Part shown: positions 51,744 to 61,129 of the stretch, piece after piece | Layout: every line of letters begins with the position of its first letter | Numbering within the stretch: the stretch's first letter is position 1 | Assembly: GCF_020102855.1 (NCBI RefSeq) | Contig: NZ_JADHZD010000011.1 | Span: 83,851 to 147,850, forward strand | Length of the DNA: 64,000 bases | Reading direction: 5' to 3' | Source of the DNA: Nocardioides lacusdianchii | Lineage (GTDB): Bacteria > Actinomycetota > Actinomycetes > Propionibacteriales > Nocardioidaceae | The notes under the pieces: generated by a model | Database searches by the model: none | What the model was told of the DNA's origin: nothing | The model's input: only the letters and a program-made list of their open reading frames with translations | Position numbers and translations under genes: made by a program

Positions 51744-52900
51744 TGACTGCCACCGAACGACGACCGATCGTCGACCTCACCGATGCGGAGGCGCGCCGCG
51801 CGCTGCCGCTCAAGTGGGGCACGGTGCCCGACGACGTGATCCCTGCGTGGGTCGCCGAGATGGACTACGCGGTCGACCCGGTGGTGATGATGGCCGTCCA
51901 GCGCGCGCTCGCCGACGGCGTCACGGGATACCCGCTCGATGACTATCCCGAGCTCGCCGAGGCCTACGTCGGCTGGGCCGGGCGGCACTTCGGGTGGGCG
52001 CCGGAGCCCGCGGCGGTCCGCGCCGTCGTGGACGTGACGGCGGGTGTCCGCCTCGCGATCGACGTCCTCAGCGGACCCGGCGGAGTGGTCTTCCCGACGC
52101 CCGGCTACAACGCCCAGCACCGGCTGGCCGACATCACCGGTCGGGCCGAGCACCTGCTGGAGGTGCCGGCCTCGGCCGAGCGCGCCGAGATCGACCTCGA
52201 CCGCCTCGACGGGCTCCTCGCCGACGGCGCGCAGACGCTGATCCTGAACCAGCCGCACAACCCGTGGGGCCGCGCGTTCACCCGCGCCGAGCTGGAGGGG
52301 ATCCGCGACGTCGTCCTCCGCCATGGTGCCCGCGTGGTGTGCGACGAGATCTTCGCCCCGCTGGTGCTGCCCGGTGCGGAGCACGTCTCCTACCTCGCGA
52401 TCGACGGCACCCACGACCACGCGGTCGCGGTGGTCTCGGCGTCCAAGGCGTTCAACACCGCCGGCCTGAAGTGCGGGCAGCTCGTCGTTCCCTCGGCCGC
52501 CGACCGGGCCCGGCTCGACGCGGAGCCGATGTCGCGCAACGACTCCTACTCCCCGCTCGGCATGGTCGCTGCCCGCGCGGCCTACGACCACGGCGACCCG
52601 TGGCTCGCGTCGCTGGTCGAGCGACTCGACCAGCAGCGGACGCTGCTCGGGTCGCTGCTCGCCGAGCACCTGCCGGAGGTGCGGATGCGGCCGATCGAGG
52701 CGACCTACCTGGCCTGGCTCGACGCCTCCGCCTACGGCCACGACGACGCCGCGGGCGTCGCCCTCCAGCGCGGTCGGGTGATGGTCAGCCCGGGGGAGTC
52801 GTACGCCCCCGGCACGACCGGCCACGTGCGGCTCAACGTCGCCACCTCGCCGGAACGGCTGACTGAGGTCGTACGCCGGCTCGCCCAGGCCTGGACCTGA
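51743..52900 (+). CDS. MalY/PatB-type PLP aminotransferase or C-S lyase
   Basis: 385 aa, fold-type I PLP enzyme. N-terminal LPLKWGTVPDDVIPAWVAEMDYAV matches the MalY/PatB branch, whose members cleave cystathionine or other C-S bonds. PLP-binding Lys is in VVSASKAFNTAGLKCGQ, with Asn-Pro-His-Asn-Pro-equivalent NQPHNPWGRAFT and the Arg in VRLNVATSPERL. Substrate could be cystathionine or a cysteine conjugate. Confidence 0.85.
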   Translation: MTATERRPIVDLTDAEARRALPLKWGTVPDDVIPAWVAEMDYAVDPVVMMAVQRALADGVTGYPLDDYPELAEAYVGWAGRHFGWAPEPAAVRAVVDVTAGVRLAIDVLSGPGGVVFPTPGYNAQHRLADITGRAEHLLEVPASAERAEIDLDRLDGLLADGAQTLILNQPHNPWGRAFTRAELEGIRDVVLRHGARVVCDEIFAPLVLPGAEHVSYLAIDGTHDHAVAVVSASKAFNTAGLKCGQLVVPSAADRARLDAEPMSRNDSYSPLGMVAARAAYDHGDPWLASLVERLDQQRTLLGSLLAEHLPEVRMRPIEATYLAWLDASAYGHDDAAGVALQRGRVMVSPGESYAPGTTGHVRLNVATSPERLTEVVRRLAQAWT

Positions 52901-53194
52901 TCGCTCCTTCTTCCTTCCTCGCCGGTTGAGGCGCGAGCGCAGCGAGCCTCGGAACCATGCTCACCCTCGGTGCTCGAGCACCCGCCGCCTCCCCCTCGGT
53001 GGTCGAGTAGCCGGGCCGTCTTTCCCTCTCGGTGGTCGAGTAGCCGGAGCGGTCTTTCCCTCTCGGTGGTCGAGTAGCCGGGCGGTCACTGGTCGAGTAG
53101 CCGGAGCGGTCGCTCTCTCTCGGTGGTCGAGTAGCCGGAGCGAGGTACGAGCGGAGGCGTATCGAGACCCGAAGCGAGTGTCGGACCCCTTCCC
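52901..53194. repeat. Intergenic array of GGTCGAGTAGCCGG repeats
   Basis: Five copies of GGTCGAGTAGCCGG at 53001, 53034, 53068, 53091 and 53125 (spacings 33, 34, 23, 34). The last is followed by CGAGGTACGAGCGG and GCGTATCGAGACC (53140-53168). GGTGGTCGA...TA at one end and TATCGAGACC at the other form an imperfect hairpin, as in REP-type elements. No gene is seen in this 307-bp gap. Confidence 0.75.
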
Positions 53195-53207
53195 TAGACT
53201 CGAACGC

Positions 53208-54695
53208 ATGATCGAGATGCTAGGAGTGGAGCCGGAGGCCGGGGCAGACGCCCTCGGCCCCACGGCCCTGCTCGCCTCGATCCGCTCGGCCCGGACTGCT
53301 GAAGACGCTGCCGCCGCGGAGCAGCTCGACCTCGCGGCCCGGTGGGCGGACCTCCACCCGCCGGAGTCGCTCCACTCGGCCGCGACCTTCACCGTGGCTG
53401 GCTGCGAGCACGAGGAACCGATCGCCGGCCCGGGCACGCCGCTGGTCGCGGAGTTCTGCGTCGCCGAGCTCGGCACCGTCCTCGGCATCACGTCGGTGTC
53501 GGCGAAGAAGCTCATCGGCCACGCACTCGAGCTGCGCCACCGCCTCCCGAGGCTGTGGGCGCAGGTCCACGCCGGGCGGGTCCCTGCTTGGCGTGCGAGG
53601 GCGGTCGCCGAGGTGACCATCCATTCGACCCCGTCCCTGACGGTCGAGGCAGCCGCCTTCGTCGACGCCCAGGTCGCCGCCGTGGCCGGCAAGATCGGCC
53701 CCGCACAGCTGGACCGCCTCGTCGCGGAGACCATCAAGCGCTACGACCTCGCCGACGTCGACCCGGCCGCGGACCCGGAGGACGGCTACCTCCACGTCGA
53801 CCCGCGCCACGTGACGATCCACGACGAGGACGTCCACTTCGCCGGGACCGTACGGCTCGAAGCGGAGATCGACCTCGCCGACGGACTCGACCTCCACCAA
53901 GCCCTCGCCCACGGCGCAGCCACCCAGAAGGCCCTCGGCTCCGAGGAGTCACTGGACGCTCGCAGGGCCAAGGCACTCGGCGACCTGGCCCGCACGCAGA
54001 CCGCGCTCGACCTCCACGATTCTGCCGGTGGCCGAGCGGCCGGTGAATCTGTTGATGGTCGAGTAGCCGACGAATCTGTTGGTGGTCGAGTAGCCGGTGA
54101 GGAACGAGCCGGCGTATCGAGACCAGACCTCCCCGCGGCCCGCGAGGTCGTGCTCCACGCCCACTTCGACGCCAGCCTGTCCGGCGACGCCACGGTGTTC
54201 GGGCCGACGGGGCGGCTCGAGGAGGGCCAGCGACTTCTGCTGCTCGAGCAGATCCAGTCCTGGTGCGGCGACTCGCGCACGAAGGTCACGGTCAAGCCGG
54301 TCATCGACCTCAACCAGGAGAAGTCCGCGCCGGGTTACGCGGTCCCGGACCGGATCCGTGAGCGCGTGGTCCTCCGCGACCGGACCTGCGTGTTCCCGTT
54401 CTGCGGTCGACCGGCCCGGGGTTGCGACGTCGACCACGTCATCGAGTACGACCACGACGCCGAAGCGGAGGGTCGACCTCACCCCGGGCCTACGGAGACC
54501 GAGAACCTGGGCGCGTTGTGCCGGTTCCACCACCGCCTCAAGACCCATTCCGCCTGGCGATACGACATGGTCGCCCCCGGGGTGTTCGAGTGGACCTCAC
54601 CGCACGGCCACCGCTACCGACGCGACCGCACCGGCACCACCGCGCTCGATCCGCCCGACCCAGGCCCACCCCGGATCCCGTCACCCCGAAGATGA
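53208..54695 (+). CDS. DUF222 / HNH endonuclease domain protein
   Basis: 495 aa from ATG 53208, which has TAGACT (53195-53200) 7 nt upstream and no ribosome site. The N-terminal DUF222 domain occupies about 1-330. The C-terminal HNH domain has CVFPFCGRPARGCDVDHVIEYDHD and NLGALCRFHHRLK, with two Cys pairs for zinc and the DH...H catalytic set. Such genes are abundant in actinobacteria, often in many copies; function is unclear (possible nuclease). Residues about 280-306 are encoded by GGTCGAGTAGCC repeats like those upstream of the gene. Confidence 0.85.
   Translation: MIEMLGVEPEAGADALGPTALLASIRSARTAEDAAAAEQLDLAARWADLHPPESLHSAATFTVAGCEHEEPIAGPGTPLVAEFCVAELGTVLGITSVSAKKLIGHALELRHRLPRLWAQVHAGRVPAWRARAVAEVTIHSTPSLTVEAAAFVDAQVAAVAGKIGPAQLDRLVAETIKRYDLADVDPAADPEDGYLHVDPRHVTIHDEDVHFAGTVRLEAEIDLADGLDLHQALAHGAATQKALGSEESLDARRAKALGDLARTQTALDLHDSAGGRAAGESVDGRVADESVGGRVAGEERAGVSRPDLPAAREVVLHAHFDASLSGDATVFGPTGRLEEGQRLLLLEQIQSWCGDSRTKVTVKPVIDLNQEKSAPGYAVPDRIRERVVLRDRTCVFPFCGRPARGCDVDHVIEYDHDAEAEGRPHPGPTETENLGALCRFHHRLKTHSAWRYDMVAPGVFEWTSPHGHRYRRDRTGTTALDPPDPGPPRIPSPRR
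54045..54124 (+). repeat. REP-like repeat embedded in frame within DUF222-HNH gene
   Basis: Two 27-bp units (54045-54071, 54072-54098), each ending GGTCGAGTAGCC plus two bases, then GAGGAACGAGCCGG and GCGTATCGAGACC (to 54124). This is the same element as at 53125-53168. It encodes the repeated GRVADES/GRVAGEE segment without breaking the frame. Confidence 0.8.
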
Positions 54696-54734
54696 CCCCG
54701 CCCCGCACCCCGCCAGCAGTAGGAGGCGGGGTCA
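54693..54734 (+). terminator. Terminator-like inverted repeat
   Basis: TGACCCCGCC (54693-54702) and GGCGGGGTCA (54725-54734), a perfect 10-bp stem with a 22-nt loop. The left arm includes the stop codon of the DUF222-HNH gene. Confidence 0.65.
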
Positions 54735-54871
54735 CAGGCACGTCCGCACCTGCTCACCGTCCTGCAGCGAGCGATCAGACGAACCGCAGAGCGTCGACGT
54801 AGGCGTCCAGATCGGTGTGCAGGCGCAGCAGTCGATCACACGCCCGCTTCGTCTCCCCGCGCCCCAGCGGG

Positions 54872-55732
54872 TCATCGGCTCGCGTGGTGGACCAGCCATC
54901 CTCCCCACGCCGCGACCCAGCCGCCGAGCACCCAGGGTTCGGCGGGCGGGAACACTCCGGCGGTACGGCCGTACGCCGCGATGACCCGCTGGAACCCGCG
55001 CGGATCGGTGCTCCAGTCGAGGGCCACCGTCGAGGCCTCCCTGATGACTGATTGCGGCCCCGCGGCATCCCAGTCGAGTGCCACCAGGGTGTCGCCGACG
55101 CTCAGGGCGTTCTTGGGGTCGAGGTCCCCGTGCGAGCTCGCGTGGCGTGTCCTCACACCGTTCGCTGCCGTATGGGCCTCCAGTTCGGCCAGACGTGGTG
55201 CTGCTCGTCGAAGGTGCTGGGCGAGCAGATGGGGCATCTCGGCGTGGTCGGCAAGTCCGGCCCACGTCTCTTCGTCTCGGGGCTCGTCGTCGAGGACGTC
55301 GTCGAAGTGCTCGGACACGTTGTGAATCCGAGCCGTGAGCTCACCGACCTCCTCGAGCCAGGCGTACGGCTGCACCGGTCGTCCCTCCACCCACCGGTGG
55401 ACCCTGACGAGGTCTCCAGCCACGACAGCCAAGCAGTCGCCTCCAGCAGCCAGCATCGGCTCCGGACACGGGACGCCGCGCCGGAACGCCGCCGCCTCGA
55501 TGGCGTGAGCCCTCTCGATGTTGTCGCGGAACCCGGGCTCGTCCGTGTGGGCCCGCATGACCTTGACGGCGAACGCTCCCGTGCTCGTGTCGAGCTTCCA
55601 CATCTCGTTCGACAGGCCTCCGGTCACGGGACGCACGGCAGTGGGGCGGCCCAGCTCGAAGACCTCGGCGATCGCGTCGAGCGGATCCCCGCCGTCCTCG
55701 TCGGACCACTGACGTACGACTGCCCTGACCAT
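54872..55732 (-). CDS. Aminoglycoside phosphotransferase-family kinase, C-terminus disrupted
   Basis: 286-aa frame from ATG 55732. Phosphotransferase (APH) fold: VTGGLSNEMWKLDTSTGAFAVKVMRAH at the N-lobe, catalytic loop HGDLDPKNALSVGDTLVALDWDAAG (Asp and Asn present). The frame stops after WLVHHASR at 54872. In another frame, ADDPLGRGETKRACDRLLRLHTDLDAYVDALRFV runs on to 54775 and looks like the natural helical tail. A one-base indel near 54880 would join them. The kinase core is intact, so activity is possible. Substrate may be a small molecule rather than an antibiotic. Confidence 0.75.
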   Translation of the reverse strand: MVRAVVRQWSDEDGGDPLDAIAEVFELGRPTAVRPVTGGLSNEMWKLDTSTGAFAVKVMRAHTDEPGFRDNIERAHAIEAAAFRRGVPCPEPMLAAGGDCLAVVAGDLVRVHRWVEGRPVQPYAWLEEVGELTARIHNVSEHFDDVLDDEPRDEETWAGLADHAEMPHLLAQHLRRAAPRLAELEAHTAANGVRTRHASSHGDLDPKNALSVGDTLVALDWDAAGPQSVIREASTVALDWSTDPRGFQRVIAAYGRTAGVFPPAEPWVLGGWVAAWGGWLVHHASR

Positions 55733-55772
55733 GTCGCGAGGGTAGCCACGCGTCCGCCCCGGTGCCCGCCGG

Positions 55773-56345
55773 TCACGGTGCCGACAGCGTCAGGTCGATC
55801 GCGCGCAAGCGACCCTGCTCGTCCGCGACCAGCACCAGCGCGAAGTCCCGCGCGCAGTCGCGGTTCGCGGGCACCGGCCTGAGCACGACGAGCCGACCGA
55901 CGGGCAGCGCGCCGGTGCGTGTCGGCGCGCAGGTCACCCCGTCGTACGCCGCCTCGTGCACGACGGGCGTCCCGTTCATCTGCGCTGTCCTGAGCGGGCC
56001 GAGGAAATCGATCGGGCACGACGTGGCGGCGTAGCCCTCCCAGCCCTCCGGGCACGCGGTCCACAGGCCACCGTCAGCGAGCGCCGAGGCGACGTCGACG
56101 GACGCCGCGGGCTCACCGCCCAGCGTCAGCCGCACCGACGCCCGGTGGGGAAACGACGCGGACCCCCCCGCGGCGCGGGCGACGAACCGGTCCGCCAGGC
56201 GACCGAGGTCGGGCGCGAGGGTCGGAGCAACGGTCGGCACAGGTGCCGAGGGCTCGGGCACCGTCGGGCGTGATGGGGCCGGATCGGCAGAGCACGCCGA
56301 CAGCAGGGCGAGCAGGACCACCGCCGCGGGGCTCGTCGTCACCAT
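55773..56345 (-). CDS. Predicted secreted lipoprotein, unknown
   Basis: 190 aa. Signal peptide with lipobox LLSAC (Cys18), then a Pro/Ala/Ser linker (ADPAPSRPTVPEPSAPVPTVAPT) and a compact extracytoplasmic domain. That domain carries four Cys (TACPEGWEGYAATSCPIDF, GVTCAPTRTG, NRDCARDF) likely in disulfides. No recognised family. It stands between the phosphotransferase and GNAT genes on the same strand. Confidence 0.75.
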   Translation of the reverse strand: MVTTSPAAVVLLALLSACSADPAPSRPTVPEPSAPVPTVAPTLAPDLGRLADRFVARAAGGSASFPHRASVRLTLGGEPAASVDVASALADGGLWTACPEGWEGYAATSCPIDFLGPLRTAQMNGTPVVHEAAYDGVTCAPTRTGALPVGRLVVLRPVPANRDCARDFALVLVADEQGRLRAIDLTLSAP

Positions 56346-56394
56346 GCACGTACGACGCGCGCGGCGACCGTCCCGTTGACCACGGGGGGCGACC

Positions 56395-56871
56395 TCAGAC
56401 CGCCTTGACGTACCTCCGGCACGGCGACACGAAGGTCTGTCCGCCGGCGGTCACCTCGTAGGGCAGCTCGCCCTCGTCATGCCAGCCGCACCGCTCGTAG
56501 AACCGGCGCGCACGCGCGTTGCCGGCGACCACCGCCAGCCAGGCGACCTCGTGCCCGCCTGCGGCCACCTGGCGCTCCGCCTCGGCGAGCAGCACGTCGG
56601 CGAGCCCGGTCCCGCGAGCCGCAGCGCCGACGAAGACCTGCTCCACCTCGTCGCCCACCACCATCACGAACCCGAGCAGCCCACCGTCGCCGGACACCGC
56701 CACCGTGGTGTCGGCGACGCGGGCGGGCGTGCGCTCGTGGAAGGCCGGCAGCGTGCGGGCGGCCGTCAGCCCGTCGGGCACGTGCCCGGCATGGCCGTCG
56801 TGCCAGCCCTGGTGCCACAGGTCGGCGACCGCGGCCATGTCGGCCGCGACGGCCGGTCGGATCGAGGTCAC
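56395..56871 (-). CDS. GNAT-family N-acetyltransferase
   Basis: 158 aa from GTG 56871. GNAT core with the acetyl-CoA loop VFVGAAARGTGLADVLLAEAE and the C-terminal VVAGNARARRFYERCGWHDEGE. Start agrees with a TAGGGT -10 (56878-56883 on the minus strand) 6 nt upstream, giving a leaderless transcript. Divergent from the HIT gene only 23 bp away. Substrate unknown. Confidence 0.85.
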   Translation of the reverse strand: MTSIRPAVAADMAAVADLWHQGWHDGHAGHVPDGLTAARTLPAFHERTPARVADTTVAVSGDGGLLGFVMVVGDEVEQVFVGAAARGTGLADVLLAEAERQVAAGGHEVAWLAVVAGNARARRFYERCGWHDEGELPYEVTAGGQTFVSPCRRYVKAV

Positions 56872-56877
56872 GGCCCC

Positions 56878-56887
56878 ACCCTAGGAT
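56878..56887. promoter_or_regulatory. Overlapping divergent -10 boxes (GNAT / HIT)
   Basis: ACCCTAGGAT contains TAGGGT on the minus strand (56878-56883) and TAGGAT on the plus strand (56882-56887), sharing two bases. Each lies 6-7 nt before its own start codon, so both mRNAs would be leaderless and the promoters mutually exclusive. Confidence 0.55.
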
Positions 56888-56894
56888 CGCGGGC

Positions 56895-57404
56895 ATGAGT
56901 GACGACGCGCTGGAGCGGATCTGGACGCCCCACCGGATGGCCTACGTCCGCTCGGCCGTCGACGACGAGGGGTGCCCGTTCTGCGCGATCCCCGGCCACC
57001 CCGACGACGAGTCGCTGGTCGTGGCGCGCGGCGAGTCGACGTACGTCGTGCTGAACCTGCACCCCTACAACCCCGGCCACCTCATGGTCCTGCCCTACCG
57101 CCACGTCGCGGACCTCGCCGACCTCACGCCCGAGGAGTCGCTCGAGCTCATGGCGATGACGCAGCAGTCGCTTCGCGCGATCCGCGCGGTGAGCCAGCCG
57201 CACTCCTTCAACGTCGGGCTGAACCTCGGTCGCTCGGCCGGCGGGTCGCTGTCGGAGCACCTGCACCAGCACGTGGTCCCGCGCTGGACCGGCGACGCCA
57301 ACTTCATCACCGTCGTCGGTGGCGCCAAGATCCTCCCGCAGCTGCTCGCCGACACCCGCCGGCTGCTCGCCGACGCGTGGGACGGGGCTCAGGCCACCGC
57401 GTAG
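56895..57404 (+). CDS. HIT-domain hydrolase/phosphorylase (Rv2613c-like)
   Basis: 169 aa. Nucleotide-binding HIT fold: GCPFCAIPG zinc-type Cys pair, LHPYNPGHLMVLPYRH, and the catalytic HLHQHVVPRW. The tail VVGGAKILPQLLADTRRLL matches mycobacterial Ap4A phosphorylase-like Rv2613c, which lies beside thrS and pgsA in that genome too. It probably cleaves dinucleoside polyphosphates. Its last 16 bp overlap the convergent alanine-dehydrogenase-like gene. Confidence 0.88.
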   Translation: MSDDALERIWTPHRMAYVRSAVDDEGCPFCAIPGHPDDESLVVARGESTYVVLNLHPYNPGHLMVLPYRHVADLADLTPEESLELMAMTQQSLRAIRAVSQPHSFNVGLNLGRSAGGSLSEHLHQHVVPRWTGDANFITVVGGAKILPQLLADTRRLLADAWDGAQATA

Positions 57405-58531
57405 GGGTGCTCCGGCCCCCGCCCCTGGAACGCCAGGATCGCGGGGTTGCAGACGCGCCCGTCGCGGACCTCGATGGCCCGGCGGATGGTCTCGTTCGCG
57501 TCCCATGCCGCAGGGCCGCCGAGCACGGTGTCGACGAAGGGCAGCAGCGCCTCGCTGTTCTCCCACGTCGCCGAGCTCCACAGGTACGACGGGCTGTGGT
57601 CGACCGCGTAGTAGTGCACCCGGTCGCCGACGGTGAACATCGGGTCGTCGAACGTCGTCGGCACCGCCCACTCGAAGCCCATCGCCTCGTCGCACGACAC
57701 GTCCACGACCAGGCTGCCCTGGCGGAAGGCCGCGACGTCTGCGGTCCGCAGGTAGGTCAGCGGCGCCGCGGTGTCCTGCAGGGTGCAGTTCACGACGATG
57801 TCGTTCTCCGCCAGGTACGCCGCCAGCGGCTCGCGGCCGCGGTCGGTGATCACGTGGCTGACACCCGGGGTGTCGGGGTCGTGGTCGAACTGGCGGATCC
57901 GCACCGAGTGGATCGGCGAGCCGACAGCCGCGACCCCGCGGGTGGTCAGGACCGCGACGTCGGCGACGCCGTGGGCCTTGAGGGCGGTGACGGCCCCGCG
58001 CGCCGTGGCGCCGAAGCCGATCACCACCGCGCTGAGCCGGCGCCCGTAGTCGCCGGTGATCCCGATGAGCTCCATGGCCTGGATCACCGAGCAGTAGCCG
58101 GCGAGCTCGTTGTTCTTGTGGAAGACGTGCAGCCCGACGTGGCCGTCGGACGTCCAGTGGTTCATCGCCTCGAAGGCGATCAGCGTCAGCTCGCGGTCGA
58201 TCGCGAGCTGGGTCATCCGCTCGTCCTGCACGCAGTGCGGCCAGCCCCACAGCACCTGGCCGGGGTGCATCATCGCGACGTCCTCGTGCTGCGGCTTCGG
58301 CAGCACCACGACGTCCGACTCGCGCAGGATCTCCTCACGGGAGGCGAAGCCCGCCACGAGCGGGGCGAGCTCGTCGTCGCCCACGCCGAAGCGGGCGGCG
58401 TACCCGTGCTCGAGCGTGGTGCGTGCCGCGACCTCGGGGTCGAGGCGCGCGAGGTGGTCGGGGTGGAGCGGGAGGCGGTGCTCGTTCTCCTTGGCGGACG
58501 TGCCGATGACGCCGAGGCTGAGCCGACTCAC
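57389..58531 (-). CDS. Alanine dehydrogenase / N5-(carboxyethyl)ornithine synthase family
   Basis: 380 aa. N-terminal AlaDH/PNT domain (KENEHRLPLHPDHL, VVLPKPQHEDV, LWGWPHCVQDE) and NAD(P)-binding domain with VVIGFGATARGAVTALKAHG. HVFHKNNELAGYCSVIQAMEL lies between. It is closer to N5-(carboxyethyl)ornithine synthase-like members than to typical alanine dehydrogenase, so the reaction is uncertain. ATG 58531 overlaps the small basic gene's stop. Confidence 0.78.
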   Translation of the reverse strand: MSRLSLGVIGTSAKENEHRLPLHPDHLARLDPEVAARTTLEHGYAARFGVGDDELAPLVAGFASREEILRESDVVVLPKPQHEDVAMMHPGQVLWGWPHCVQDERMTQLAIDRELTLIAFEAMNHWTSDGHVGLHVFHKNNELAGYCSVIQAMELIGITGDYGRRLSAVVIGFGATARGAVTALKAHGVADVAVLTTRGVAAVGSPIHSVRIRQFDHDPDTPGVSHVITDRGREPLAAYLAENDIVVNCTLQDTAAPLTYLRTADVAAFRQGSLVVDVSCDEAMGFEWAVPTTFDDPMFTVGDRVHYYAVDHSPSYLWSSATWENSEALLPFVDTVLGGPAAWDANETIRRAIEVRDGRVCNPAILAFQGRGPEHPYAVA

Positions 58532-58665
58532 TTCTTCTTCGGAGGGAGGAACGTCTCGTCGGCGCCGCTCTTCCCGGCCGCCTTGGCGTGCTTGTCAGCA
58601 CGCTTCTCCTTGATGGACTTGCCGGACTTCTTGGACATGCCTTGCCGTGGCGACTTGTCGCTCAT
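58528..58665 (-). CDS. Small lysine-rich protein
   Basis: 45 aa from ATG 58665 with GAGGAG upstream. Very basic (SKKSGKSIKEKRADKHAKAAGKSG, ending LPPKKK), soluble and likely nucleic-acid binding or disordered. No known function. Its stop overlaps the alanine-dehydrogenase-like gene (ATGA), so it heads a two-gene operon. Confidence 0.65.
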   Translation of the reverse strand: MSDKSPRQGMSKKSGKSIKEKRADKHAKAAGKSGADETFLPPKKK

Positions 58666-58738
58666 CGGGGCTCCTCGGTTCGGTAGCCTGACTGGCTCCG
58701 TCCTGCCACAGTACGCCTGCCGCACTACCGTGGGCGCC

Positions 58739-59512
58739 ATGGATCACGCGCACCTCGCCGCCGACGCCGCACTCGCAGCCGACCTGGTCCGCGAGGCGGC
58801 CCTGCTGGCCGCCCGGATCCGGGGCGAGGGGCTCGACGTGTCGCGCAAGACCAGCGGCTCGGACATCGTCACGCAGGCCGACACCGCGGCCGAACGCCTG
58901 ATCGTCCAGCAGCTCACCGCCGAGCGTCCCGACGACGCGATCGTGGGGGAGGAGGGCACCTCGCGCCCCGGCACGTCGGGTCGCACCTGGGTCATCGATC
59001 CCGTCGACGGCACCTACAACTTCTCCCGCGGCAGCGACTGGTGGTGCAGCGCGATCGCGCTGCACGACGAGGCCGACGTGCTGCTCGGCGCCGTGCACCA
59101 CGCCTCCACCCTCCGCACGTGGGTCGGCGGCCCCGGGCTGCCGACCACGCTCGACGGTGCGCCGCTCGCGCCCCTGCCCGCGACGCCGCGCGAGGCGCGC
59201 TGCGCCACGACCTACCTCCACCCGCCGTTCTACGGCAGCGAGGTGGGGGAGGCCTTCGCCCGTGCACTCGGCGAGGTCGGGACGTTGCGGATGCTCGGCT
59301 CGGGCACGATGGACGTGATGGCCATCGCGTCGGGCCAGTGGGACGTGCTCTTCCAGCACTCGGTGGCCGACTGGGACCGCCTCCCGGGCGCGGCGATCAT
59401 GCGGGGCGCGGGCGGCGAGTCGGTCGTCGTACACGCTGCCGGCGTGGACTGGACCGTCACCGGCGCGCCCGCGGCGGTGGCGGACGTCAGGGACGCGCTG
59501 CTCGAGCGGTAG
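58739..59512 (+). CDS. Inositol-monophosphatase-family phosphatase
   Basis: 257 aa from ATG 58739, with TACCGT (58726-58731) 7 nt upstream and no ribosome site. Metal sites: VGEEG (about 65-69), DPVDGTYNF (about 86-94) and SVADWDRLPGAAIM (about 209-222). Removes phosphate from inositol phosphate or a related sugar phosphate. Its stop is 9 bp before pgsA, which suggests a role in the inositol lipid route, but other substrates are possible. Confidence 0.85.
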   Translation: MDHAHLAADAALAADLVREAALLAARIRGEGLDVSRKTSGSDIVTQADTAAERLIVQQLTAERPDDAIVGEEGTSRPGTSGRTWVIDPVDGTYNFSRGSDWWCSAIALHDEADVLLGAVHHASTLRTWVGGPGLPTTLDGAPLAPLPATPREARCATTYLHPPFYGSEVGEAFARALGEVGTLRMLGSGTMDVMAIASGQWDVLFQHSVADWDRLPGAAIMRGAGGESVVVHAAGVDWTVTGAPAAVADVRDALLER

Positions 59513-59521
59513 CCTGCGGCC

Positions 59522-60145
59522 GTGCTCGACAGGTTCAAGCAGTTCTGGCAGGGCGTCATGCTCGCGCCCTTCGTCAACCTCTTCGTCCGCCTCGGCATCA
59601 GCCCCGACGTGGTGACGCTCGTCGGCACCCTCGGCGTGAGCTTCGGAGCGCTGTTCTTCTTCCCCCGCGGGATGGTGTGGGAGGGCGTCCTCTTCATCAC
59701 CGCCTTCGTCTTCAGCGACCTCATCGACGGCGCGATGGCCCGCAAGACCGGCCGCAAGGACGACTTCGGCGCCTTTCTCGACTCCACCCTCGACCGGGTC
59801 GCCGACGGCGCGCTCTTCGGCGGGCTGGCGCTCTACTTCGCCTGGCAGGCCGAGAGCCGCCTCTACCTCGTGCTGTGCCTGGTCATCCTGCTGATGGGCG
59901 CCGTGACGTCGTACGCCCGCGCCAAGGCCGACCACCTGGGCTACGACGCCAAGGTCGGCATCGCCGAGCGTCCCGACCGCCTCGTCGGCATGCTCGTCCC
60001 CGCCTTCTTCGCCGACGTCCTGAACCTGCCGATCCTGCTCGAGGTCGCGCTCTGGGCGCTCGCCATCGCGGCGACCGTGACCGTCGTCCAGCGCATCTGG
60101 GTCGTGCGCCGCCAGGCGCTGGAGCGCGCGGCCTCGCAGGCCTGA
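59522..60145 (+). CDS. pgsA: CDP-alcohol phosphatidyltransferase (PgsA1-like)
   Basis: 207 aa from GTG 59522. Signature D-x2-DG-x2-AR-x8-G-x3-D-x3-D in SDLIDGAMARKTGRKDDFGAFLDSTLDRVAD (about 62-92), with about six membrane spans. By position (thrS-HIT-pgsA in mycobacteria) it is likely phosphatidylinositol-phosphate synthase. A TAGCCT overlapping the preceding stop (59510-59515) sits 6 nt before the GTG, so it may have its own leaderless promoter. Confidence 0.88.
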   Translation: MLDRFKQFWQGVMLAPFVNLFVRLGISPDVVTLVGTLGVSFGALFFFPRGMVWEGVLFITAFVFSDLIDGAMARKTGRKDDFGAFLDSTLDRVADGALFGGLALYFAWQAESRLYLVLCLVILLMGAVTSYARAKADHLGYDAKVGIAERPDRLVGMLVPAFFADVLNLPILLEVALWALAIAATVTVVQRIWVVRRQALERAASQA

Positions 60146-60211
60146 TCGGGCACCCCCTCGAGGGTCGAGCCCGATGCATCCTTTGGGATGAGCCCGGACT
60201 ACGATCTGGCC

Positions 60212-61120
<909 letters not shown>

Positions 61121-61129
61121 CCACCCGCC

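Noticed and set aside
52926..53207. Upstream in-frame extension of the DUF222-HNH gene
   Set aside because: The extension is made only of GGTCGAGTAGCC repeats. ATG 53208 has a well-placed -10 box and starts normal DUF222 sequence.
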